From Geobacter sp. (GTDB lineage Bacteria; Desulfobacterota; Desulfuromonadia; Geobacterales; Geobacteraceae): a stretch of 5,865 nt of DNA. Location of the stretch: positions 1-5,865 of the forward strand of contig RPRC01000297.1 in NCBI GenBank assembly GCA_003857395.1. The letters are read 5' to 3'. The notes below the pieces were generated by a model. That model did not search any database and was not told the DNA's origin. It saw only the letters and a list, made by a program, of their open reading frames with translations. Positions 1 to 4,862 of the stretch are shown here, one piece after another (within the stretch, counting starts at the first letter, position 1; each line of letters opens with the position of its first letter). A program made the translations under genes and the position numbers.

Positions 1-108
1 GATCGCGTGGTGATGGAAACCATGACAGCCTTCAAGCGGGCCGGCGCCGATCTGATTCTCACCTATCATGCAAAGGACGTGGCAGCACTTCTCAAGAAGG
101 GTTGGTAG
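1..108 (+). CDS. hemB: Porphobilinogen synthase (delta-aminolevulinic acid dehydratase), C-terminal end only
   Basis: Frame 1 is open from the first base and ends at TAG 106-108, giving the last 35 residues of a protein whose start lies outside the window. The visible tail contains [18 protein letters not shown], which matches the highly conserved final block of HemB (KRAGAD followed by I-x-T/S-Y-x-A). HemB is cytoplasmic and condenses two 5-aminolevulinate molecules into porphobilinogen in heme, siroheme and corrinoid synthesis. The active-site lysines and metal ligands lie upstream and cannot be checked. No clear intrinsic terminator follows the stop codon. The assignment rests on about 30 residues of a well conserved family, so the family is fairly sure, but nothing can be said about metal dependence or intactness. 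Confidence 0.85.
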   Translation, partial: DRVVMETMTAFKRAGADLILTYHAKDVAALLKKGW

Positions 109-517
109 CGTTCCCCCTCCTCCGCTCCAGTTCGCCGTTCCAACGTCGGAACCGTTAGTGCCGAAACTGTTCCCTGAAGCTGCCGCCGTCCCCCTTAGGA
201 ACGGAATCAGCGGTCCAATGATCCTCCGAGTCCGAATGTTATCAGATAGGGACACCACGCATCATCCCGGTGCGGGTTGCTCCGGGACAGCTCTCGTTTC
301 ATGAACCGCCGAGCTTTTTCTCGGCAACCATCCGTGCCAGGAGCAGCAAGTTCCGGGGTCCGGTCCTGTTGGCCCAAAGGTCTCCAATTACTTCCGGCGG
401 AAAAGAAATAACCGGCTCTTCCTGCCAGGGTCCGGGTATCTCTAACGCCGGGTGGAGAGGTGTAAACGTCCCCGGCCAATCACAGGTAATATAAACATGC
501 CGGTAGAAATAATTTTC
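109..517. other. Gene-poor stretch between hemB and the riboswitch promoter
   Basis: About 400 moderately GC-rich bases with no convincing + strand gene. Short open frames occur on both strands, but none has a good ribosome binding site and a recognisable product. Two small hairpins are visible: GTTCC/GGAAC around 137-152 and a perfect six-pair GCCGAG/CTCGGC stem at 308-325 with a six-base loop. Neither is followed by a T-run on the + strand, so I do not call them terminators. The right half overlaps the possible minus-strand coding relic described separately. Confidence 0.5.
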
Positions 518-560
518 TTGACATTCCGTTATATCGTGGTCTATATAATGCTTCAAAATT
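299..560 (-). pseudogene. Possible minus-strand coding relic, product unknown
   Basis: Read leftward, a frame ends at TGA (complement of 299-301). Its last roughly 70 residues look protein-like, with stretches such as HPALEIPGPWQEEPVISF and NLLLLARMVAEKKLGGS and sensible codon composition. Upstream (above about 560) the same frame runs through the complement of the riboswitch and stops looking like protein. No ATG with a ribosome binding site is visible at a plausible position; a TTG near 555 in this frame lacks a Shine-Dalgarno sequence. I do not recognise the family. It may be the 3' remnant of a gene truncated when the region was rearranged, a small gene with an unusual start, or a chance open frame. 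Confidence is low because it rests only on amino-acid texture. Confidence 0.22.
518..549 (+). promoter_or_regulatory. Candidate sigma70 promoter of the Moco riboswitch transcript
   Basis: A perfect -35 hexamer TTGACA (518-523) is followed by overlapping -10 candidates: TATATA at 542-547 (18-base spacer, 4/6 match) and TATAAT at 544-549 (perfect, but a 20-base spacer). The flanks are AT-rich. Either choice places the transcript start near 554-560, about 20 bases before the first helix of the riboswitch, which is where a leader-RNA promoter should be. Position and the perfect -35 support it; the spacing is not ideal. Confidence 0.55.
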
Positions 561-573
561 TTATATTGAATGT

Positions 574-670
574 ATAACTCCGACCCGTAATCCCTACGGC
601 GTTTGCTATGGGAATCGGGCTGTGGGTGCCACCGGAAACAGCGTCGCCTCCCATGTTTGGAAAGGAGTAA
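574..670 (+). promoter_or_regulatory. Molybdenum/tungsten cofactor riboswitch (Moco RNA motif family)
   Basis: The core matches the Moco RNA motif as I recall it from the E. coli moaA leader: TGCCACC (627-633), GCCTCCC (646-652), TGGAAAGG (658-665), then GTAAACAT, compared with E. coli GCCACC, GCCTCCC, TGGAAAGG and GTACAT in the same order. A closing helix forms between ACTCC (577-581) and GGAGT (664-668), equivalent to P1. Inside it, CCCG (584-587) pairs with CGGG (616-619) and TCCC (591-594) with GGGA (610-613), making a long irregular arm. Only 12 bases separate GCCACC from GCCTCCC, whereas E. coli has a seven-pair hairpin there. Members of this family sense molybdenum or tungsten cofactor and usually control cofactor synthesis, molybdate uptake or molybdoenzyme genes. 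The first gene downstream here is a small DUF2292 gene, 133 bases away. The family call rests on remembered conserved blocks, not a covariance search. Confidence 0.78.
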
Positions 671-689
671 ACATTTCGTGGTCAACAAT

Positions 690-726
690 GGCCGACGCAT
701 GTTTATGTCCGTCGGTCGCTGTTTTT
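690..726 (+). terminator. Intrinsic terminator-like hairpin, probable expression platform of the riboswitch
   Basis: GGCCGACG (690-697) pairs with CGTCGGTC (710-717) in eight consecutive pairs, one of them G-U, around a 12-base loop. TTTTT at 722-726 follows after a four-base gap. The gap makes it slightly weaker than a textbook terminator. It begins 20 bases after the riboswitch core and lies before the next gene, as expected for transcriptional attenuation. Part of its 3' arm (GTCGG, 711-715) can pair with CCGAC (580-584), which includes bases of the riboswitch P1 strand, so a mutually exclusive antiterminator is possible but short. Confidence 0.5.
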
Positions 727-800
727 CGTGGGTTTGATATTCAATCACAATTCAAATAACATATAATGAAAACATTTTATGATATTGCGTGGAAGGGTCA

Positions 801-941
801 ATGGAAAAACAAGAAAAAATAACCGAGTTGTTGAATGAACTGAAAAAAACCCAGTTTACCGGATTTATCAGGATCAATTTCAGCCAGGGCGGCATAACCA
901 GAATAGAGAAAAATGAGGAAATACTGAAAACAAAAAACTAG
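801..941 (+). CDS. Small DUF2292 (YezD-like) protein
   Basis: A 46-codon frame from ATG 801 to TAG 939-941, preceded by GGAAGG (791-796) four bases upstream of the start. The product is highly charged. An N-terminal helix-like part (KITELLNELKKTQFTG, residues 6-21) is followed by a strand-like part ending in GGITRIEKNEE (residues 30-40). This pattern, a short amphipathic helix, a hydrophobic-alternating strand, then G-x-I/V-x-x-I-E-K-x-E, is that of the DUF2292/YezD family, whose members are typically 40-60 residues. The biochemical role of the family is not known to me. There is no signal peptide or membrane segment, so it is likely cytoplasmic. Its 5' region holds a Moco-type riboswitch and a terminator-like hairpin, which implies control by Mo/W cofactor status. 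A perfect TATAAT at 762-767 without a good -35 could give some riboswitch-independent expression. Confidence 0.75.
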   Translation: MEKQEKITELLNELKKTQFTGFIRINFSQGGITRIEKNEEILKTKN

Positions 942-1164
942 GATGTCAGCACGTTTGCTCGTTTGTCGACTGATTCCCTGCAGGGTGTAGTAAAAATAGC
1001 AATGAAGCCAAAGTATAAAAACATGAATATGCGTTATTGGGATTTTTAGTACTTGTAAATGCTGTTTTATTGTTTGAATAGAGGAGAATAATTGCTCATA
1101 TCATTTAAATCTGGATGGAATGATTGTTTCTAGGGAAGTAAGTCCGTAATTTTAAGTAGAGTAA
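942..1164. other. AT-rich intergenic stretch with no supported gene
   Basis: This stretch is visibly AT-richer than the flanking genes. It holds only very short frames: a 15-codon ATG frame at 1002-1049 without a ribosome binding site, and a 13-codon TTG frame at 1092-1133 that sits five bases after a good AGGAG (1082-1086). I see no homology for either. A perfect ten-base palindrome CCCTGCAGGG lies at 976-985. There is no terminator directly after the DUF2292 gene, so its transcript may continue to the strong terminator ending at 1334. Confidence 0.4.
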
Positions 1165-1193
1165 TTGTCATTGCAATGAGAAGCCCTGATAAA
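1165..1193 (+). promoter_or_regulatory. Candidate promoter of the structured RNA
   Basis: TTGTCA (1165-1170, 5/6 match to the -35 consensus) and GATAAA (1188-1193, 4/6 match to the -10 consensus) are separated by an ideal 17-base spacer. The predicted start near 1200 coincides with the first base of the folded element that follows. A perfect palindrome CATTGCAATG (1169-1178) overlaps the -35 end and could be a protein-binding site, or chance. The -10 match is modest. Confidence 0.4.
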
Positions 1194-1199
1194 TAATCG

Positions 1200-1334
1200 T
1201 ACCTTCAAAGGTTTCCTTATGTGCATAAGAAACCGGCTAAATAGGCTTTAATCTATTGGTCCTTTGCTGACCGTTTATGACGGACACAGAAAGCCCGAGT
1301 GAAAAGACTTCCAGTCTTCGCTTGGGTTTTTTTT
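1200..1334 (+). ncRNA. Candidate structured small RNA or unassigned riboswitch-like leader
   Basis: An outer helix CAAAGG (1206-1211)/CCTTTG (1261-1266) encloses two hairpins. The first pairs GGTTT (1210-1214) with AAACC (1230-1234) and CTTAT (1216-1220) with ATAAG (1225-1229) around a GTGC loop; its first two bases are shared with the outer helix, so the two pairings compete there. The second pairs AATAG (1240-1244) with CTATT (1253-1257). A third hairpin follows (CTG 1267-1269/CAG 1287-1289 and CCGT 1271-1274/ACGG 1280-1283), and then the terminator at 1290-1334. With a promoter just upstream this would be a discrete RNA of about 135 bases. I could not match it to c-di-GMP, cobalamin, SAM, TPP, FMN, fluoride, guanidine or purine riboswitch signatures from memory. 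It may be a stand-alone sRNA, an attenuator for the antiporter gene 165 bases downstream, or the 3' end of the DUF2292 transcript. Confidence 0.45.
1290..1334 (+). terminator. Strong intrinsic terminator
   Basis: CCCGAGTGAA (1294-1303) pairs with TTCGCTTGGG (1317-1326) over ten pairs including two G-U. After a two-A bulge, GACT (1306-1309) pairs with AGTC (1313-1316) around a three-base loop. Eight consecutive T residues follow immediately (1327-1334), with AAA 1290-1292 upstream able to extend the stem. This is a textbook rho-independent terminator. It ends either the candidate RNA or the DUF2292 transcription unit, and separates both from the antiporter operon. Confidence 0.88.
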
Positions 1335-1365
1335 CGTCTATGATCATTGCTATTAAGAAACATCA

Positions 1366-1393
1366 TTGACGGGCCCGGTTATTTCGTTTTAAT
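1366..1393 (+). promoter_or_regulatory. Candidate promoter of the antiporter-ECF-rnf operon
   Basis: TTGACG (1366-1371) and TTTAAT (1388-1393) each match the sigma70 hexamers at five of six positions, with a 16-base spacer. The element lies 32 bases after the strong terminator and gives a leader of about 100 bases before the antiporter start codon. It is the best promoter candidate between 1335 and 1499. I see no obvious operator or riboswitch fold in the leader, only small hairpins and a CAAAATTTTG palindrome at 1441-1450. Confidence 0.5.
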
Positions 1394-1499
1394 GTAGCAG
1401 AGGGCGCTGGAGCGTTCTGTCTTCCGTCAGGAAATCATATCAAAATTTTGTATAAGGTTTTTATTGAAATAATAATGTTATTGAAGAGGAGAACAGTGT

Positions 1500-3071
1500 A
1501 TGAAAAAAATGGTGGCGATATTTATTGTAACACTCCTGGCCATGACTCTTTTTATGCCGTTTGTAGCTGGTGCGAGCGGAACAGAGGCTTCGGTGAGCCA
1601 TGCGGCAGAATCTGCTGCGGCGATTGATCATCCGGCAACTCCAGCTGTGACTGATCATGCGGCAACTCCAGTGGCACATGGTGAACATGGAAATGGCCAT
1701 ACTAACCTTGGCGCGGAATTACCGCTCTGGGCTGCCATTCCTTTTGCGGGCATACTATTGTCCATAGCCCTTTTCCCACTGTTTGCTCCGAACTTCTGGC
1801 ACCACCATTATCCGAAAGTTTCTCTTGCCTGGGCGTTGTTATTTGCGGTGCCCTTTCTTTTTGTCTACAAAGGGACTGCGTTTTACGAAATTTGCCATAT
1901 CTATATCATTGACTACATACCCTTTATTATCCTGCTCGGCGGCCTGTTCACCGTGTCGGGCGGAATTCTGGTCCGAGGAACGCTCAAGGGCTCCCCGGCG
2001 GTCAACTGTCTGATCCTGATTATCGGGACAATCCTTGCTTCGTGGATCGGAACCACCGGAGCGGCGATGGTTCTCATCCGGCCGTTGCTTCGTTCAGTTG
2101 CCTGGCGGAAACACAAGGTTCATACCATCGTATTTTTCATATTCCTCGTCTGTAACGTCGGCGGCGCCCTCACTCCGCTGGGCGATCCGCCGCTCTTTCT
2201 CGGCTTCCTCCACGGCGTACCCTTTTTCTGGACCTTGAAGGCTATTCCGGCCATGTTATTCGTCAGTATCATTCTCCTGATCATTTACTTTGCCATGGAT
2301 AGCTTTTATTACCGGAAAGAGGACTTGTCCGTTATTAATGCGACAGAGAAAGAGCCCCTCAAAATTGAAGGGATGCATAACTTTCTTTACCTCGGTGGAA
2401 TTATCGGCGCCGTTCTTTTCAGCGGGCTTGTCAAAATGGGCAATATCACCATCCTCGGCGTTCATCAGGCGTTGCAGAACCTGGTAAAGGATGCGGCCAT
2501 CGTGCTGATTGCGGTAATGTCGATGGTAACAACCAGCAAAACCTTGCGAGAGGATAACCAGTTCAGCTGGGAACCTATCAAGGAGGTTGCCTATCTGTTT
2601 GCCGGGATCTTCATGACCATTATTCCTGCGCTTGCGATCCTCAAGGCGGGAGAGCAGGGAGCACTCGGCCTCCTGGTCAAAGCTGCCGATAAACCTGCCC
2701 ACTACTTCTGGCTGTCAGGCATCCTTTCCAGCTTCCTGGATAACGCACCCACGTACCTGTCATATTTCAATACGGCTCTCGGCAAGTTTTTCCCCGGGCA
2801 GACGGAGCTTGCAGCGGTGCCGCAGCTATGCAGTAATCTGCCGATCCCTGGTCGCGATGGGGTGACCTACAGCGATTACCTTCTGGCGATATCCCTCGGG
2901 TCGGTATTCATGGGTGCCAACACCTATATCGGTAATGCGCCTAACTTCATGGTCAAGTCCATAGCTGAGGAGTCAGGTGTTGCCATGCCCAGCTTCTTTG
3001 GCTATATGTTCAAGTACTCAATACCGTTTCTCGTAGTAACGTTCATCCTCGTGACCTTCGTGTTTTTCTAG
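1500..3071 (+). CDS. NhaD-like sodium:proton antiporter (CitMHS_2 type, ion transporter superfamily)
   Basis: A 523-residue inner-membrane protein. The start is ATG 1500, with AGGAG at 1487-1491 eight bases upstream and a signal-peptide-like N terminus (MKK, then a hydrophobic core to about residue 23, AGA near 23-25). Residues 34-67 form an Ala/Pro/His-rich linker with six histidines, presumably periplasmic. About eleven to twelve hydrophobic segments follow from residue 75 to the C terminus. Family signatures are the two re-entrant-type motifs TPLGDPPLFLGF (GDPP at 228-231) and DNAPTYLSYFN (from D414), and NTYIGNAPNFMVKS (from N474). The length fits the family. Members are generally annotated as Na+/H+ antiporters or, loosely, citrate transporters; the exchanged ion cannot be read from sequence. 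The gene heads a tight operon with the ECF module and rnfC, and partnership with Rnf favours a Na+/H+ role (inference). It stops two bases before ecfA1. Confidence 0.82.
   Translation: MKKMVAIFIVTLLAMTLFMPFVAGASGTEASVSHAAESAAAIDHPATPAVTDHAATPVAHGEHGNGHTNLGAELPLWAAIPFAGILLSIALFPLFAPNFWHHHYPKVSLAWALLFAVPFLFVYKGTAFYEICHIYIIDYIPFIILLGGLFTVSGGILVRGTLKGSPAVNCLILIIGTILASWIGTTGAAMVLIRPLLRSVAWRKHKVHTIVFFIFLVCNVGGALTPLGDPPLFLGFLHGVPFFWTLKAIPAMLFVSIILLIIYFAMDSFYYRKEDLSVINATEKEPLKIEGMHNFLYLGGIIGAVLFSGLVKMGNITILGVHQALQNLVKDAAIVLIAVMSMVTTSKTLREDNQFSWEPIKEVAYLFAGIFMTIIPALAILKAGEQGALGLLVKAADKPAHYFWLSGILSSFLDNAPTYLSYFNTALGKFFPGQTELAAVPQLCSNLPIPGRDGVTYSDYLLAISLGSVFMGANTYIGNAPNFMVKSIAEESGVAMPSFFGYMFKYSIPFLVVTFILVTFVFF
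1625..1678 (+). repeat. 27-bp tandem duplication in the His-rich linker of the antiporter gene
   Basis: Copies at 1625-1644 and 1652-1671 are identical except one base across 20 positions (GATCATCCGGCAACTCCAG against GATCATGCGGCAACTCCAG). The period is 27 bases, exactly nine codons. It encodes DHPATPAVT followed by DHAATPVAH. An earlier SHAAES segment ten residues upstream looks like a more diverged relative. The high identity points to a recent in-frame slippage or duplication event. Confidence 0.85.
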
Positions 3072-3073
3072 GG

Positions 3074-3964
3074 ATGACGGAACCGGTTCAAAAAATAATC
3101 GAAACCCACGCAGCAGAATTCTCGTATGGCGCCCGCGGTAAGGCTGAACTGGGACCAAAGGCGCTGGACGGAATAAGTGTTCAGATCGGTAAAGGTGAAC
3201 TTGTCGCCATAGTTGGCGGTAACGGTTCCGGGAAAACGAGCTTTGTGCGGCTCTTGAATGCATTGCTTCTGCCAACTTCGGGCACTGTCTACATTAATGG
3301 AGTTGATACGCAGGATAAAGAACGTATTTGGGAAATTCGCAGGTTTGCGGGAATGGTCTTCCAGAACCCGGACAATCAGATTGTCGGAACAACGGTAGCA
3401 GAGGATGTGGCGTTCGGCCCGGAAAATCTTGGCCTGGAACCGGAAGTAATCACCAAGAGGGTGAGGGACTCCCTGCGGGAAGTCGGCATGGCTGAACATG
3501 CCGATGCAGCGCCCCATCTGATGTCAGGAGGGCAGAAGCAGCGGGTGGCCGTTGCGGGAATTATTGCCATGAAACCGGAGTGCATAATTCTTGACGAAGC
3601 GACCGCGCTGCTGGACCCGGTTGCTCGAAAAGAGGTTATGGAACTAATCTGCAGCCTCAATAGAGAAGAAGGAATTACGGTCCTGTATATTACCCATATA
3701 ATGGAAGAAGTTGGGCTTGCGGACAGGGTGATTGTGTTTGACGCGGGGAACATCGTGCTTGATGGTACGCCAGGTGAGATTTTTTCGCAGGTCTCCCGAA
3801 TAAAGGAGTTGGGACTTGATGTGCCGCAGGTGACAGAACTTTTTGATACGTTACGGAAGGATGGGTTCGATCTCCCTGCGGGGGTCTTCGATGAGGATGA
3901 AGCGCTGGCGATCTTGACAGGAGAAATGCATGCTGAAAAAGGAAATGCTTTCCATAAAACTTGA
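3074..3964 (+). CDS. ecfA1: ECF transporter ATPase, EcfA1 type
   Basis: A 296-residue cytoplasmic ABC ATPase. Visible motifs: Walker A GGNGSGKT (48-55), Q-loop Q97 in VFQNPDNQ, signature MSGGQKQR (150-157), Walker B CIILDEAT with D174/E175, D-loop ALLDP, and switch histidine H208. NPDNQ after the Q-loop, the DEAT-x-LLDP Walker B/D-loop and the C-terminal extension (about 235-280, with LGLDVPQVTEL) are typical of the EcfA1/CbiO-like group rather than general ABC importers. It should pair with EcfA2 and drive vitamin or metal uptake through EcfT and an S component. ATG 3074 lies two bases after the antiporter stop, without a well-spaced Shine-Dalgarno, so translation is probably coupled. MTEPVQK before the first strand suits the usual N-terminal length. 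The 3' end overlaps ecfA2 by 35 bases. All catalytic residues are present. Confidence 0.9.
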   Translation: MTEPVQKIIETHAAEFSYGARGKAELGPKALDGISVQIGKGELVAIVGGNGSGKTSFVRLLNALLLPTSGTVYINGVDTQDKERIWEIRRFAGMVFQNPDNQIVGTTVAEDVAFGPENLGLEPEVITKRVRDSLREVGMAEHADAAPHLMSGGQKQRVAVAGIIAMKPECIILDEATALLDPVARKEVMELICSLNREEGITVLYITHIMEEVGLADRVIVFDAGNIVLDGTPGEIFSQVSRIKELGLDVPQVTELFDTLRKDGFDLPAGVFDEDEALAILTGEMHAEKGNAFHKT

Positions 3965-4862
3965 AAGCCTTTCACATAGATACCAGCAAGGAACTCCTTT
4001 CGAGAAAATTGCTTTATCGAATATAACGTTCGACATAGAGCCTGGAGAGTTCCTCGGTATTGCAGGGCGATCCGGTTCCGGGAAGACCACCCTGATTCAG
4101 CACCTGAACGGGCTCTTGAAACCGACCTCCGGCAGAATCTCTGTTAATGGGTCCTTGGTTGACCCGCGCAAAATGCGGGACTTGAGAAGACAGATTGGGT
4201 TGGTGTTTCAGCACCCGGAACACCAGTTGTTCGAGGAAACGGTTTTCCGGGATATTGCATTCGGATTGACCGGAGCCGGATTGAGCGTTGCAGAAGCAGG
4301 CGATCGTGTCAGGGACGCAATCACGGCAGTTGGTCTCAATGAAGACTTCCTTGAAAGATCTCCTTTTGAATTGTCAGGTGGCGAGAAAAGAAGGGTTGCC
4401 ATTGCCGGGGTTCTGGTTATGAAGCCCTCAGTCCTTGTTCTTGACGAGCCGGCAGCTGGTCTTGATCCAGGTGGTCGACGGGAGATATTTGATTTCATCA
4501 TCAAGCTGTGGAGAGAACGTAACATAACCGTTATTCTTGCAACTCATGACATGGAAGAGTTGGCACGGTCCGCAAATAGAGTGGTTGTCCTGCAGCATGG
4601 CAGAGTAGCCTTGAACGGATCAACAAGAGAGGTTTTCCATGACGTTGAGGCTCTTGAACGCGCCGGACTCGAGCCTCCGCAAATAACCCGTCTTATGCAG
4701 AAGTTGAAAAAGGTGCTGCCGGAGATCAAGGACGGAATTCTTACCGTCGATGAAGCTGTGTCGGAACTGAAAAGGTTGTATCAGGAAGGGTACCGGTGGG
4801 GAGAATATGATAAAAGATTTGCTTATGGGCCGCTACCTGCCCGGCAATTCGATGCTGCATAG
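3930..4862 (+). CDS. ecfA2: ECF transporter ATPase, EcfA2 type
   Basis: A 310-residue ABC ATPase, second member of the pair. Motifs: Walker A GRSGSGKT (46-53), Q-loop Q94 in VFQHPEHQLFEETV, signature LSGGEKRR (148-155), Walker B VLVLDEP with D172/E173, AAGLDP D-loop, and switch histidine H206. HPEHQLFEETV and the Glu-type signature LSGGE are the usual EcfA2 hallmarks and separate it from its neighbour. The start at ATG 3930 is preferred because AGGAG (3919-3923) sits six bases upstream; the in-frame ATG at 3945 has its purine run only two bases away. It overlaps ecfA1 by 35 bases and ecfT by 56 bases, which implies translational coupling and fixed stoichiometry. The C terminus (about 245-285) has the PPQITRL segment shared with the EcfA family. 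It looks intact. Confidence 0.9.
   Translation: MLKKEMLSIKLESLSHRYQQGTPFEKIALSNITFDIEPGEFLGIAGRSGSGKTTLIQHLNGLLKPTSGRISVNGSLVDPRKMRDLRRQIGLVFQHPEHQLFEETVFRDIAFGLTGAGLSVAEAGDRVRDAITAVGLNEDFLERSPFELSGGEKRRVAIAGVLVMKPSVLVLDEPAAGLDPGGRREIFDFIIKLWRERNITVILATHDMEELARSANRVVVLQHGRVALNGSTREVFHDVEALERAGLEPPQITRLMQKLKKVLPEIKDGILTVDEAVSELKRLYQEGYRWGEYDKRFAYGPLPARQFDAA

Noticed and set aside
308..325. A perfect GCCGAG/CTCGGC hairpin as a possible hemB terminator.
   Set aside because: It is 200 bases from hemB and no T-run follows on the + strand; the T residues are in the loop.
207..479. A 90-residue minus-strand open frame overlapping the relic in another phase.
   Set aside because: Low-complexity Arg/Gly/Pro-rich translation, no ribosome binding site and no family resemblance; typical of chance frames in GC-rich DNA.
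1002..1049. A 15-codon ATG frame in the intergenic stretch.
   Set aside because: No ribosome binding site, no recognisable motif, and very short.
1092..1133. A 13-codon TTG-started frame five bases after a good AGGAG (1082-1086), a possible leader peptide.
   Set aside because: Too short to judge, a rare start codon, no repeated regulatory codons, and no attenuator pairing directly tied to it; AGGAG occurs by chance in AT/purine-rich DNA.
1206..1266. Interpretation of the folded element as a purine-type or c-di-GMP (GEMM) riboswitch because of its multi-helix layout.
   Set aside because: The conserved junction and loop bases of those classes are not present; only the topology is loosely similar.
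1461..2702. Several open frames of 65-150 codons on both strands inside the antiporter gene.
   Set aside because: They are out-of-phase shadows of a clearly real membrane protein; their translations show no domain features.
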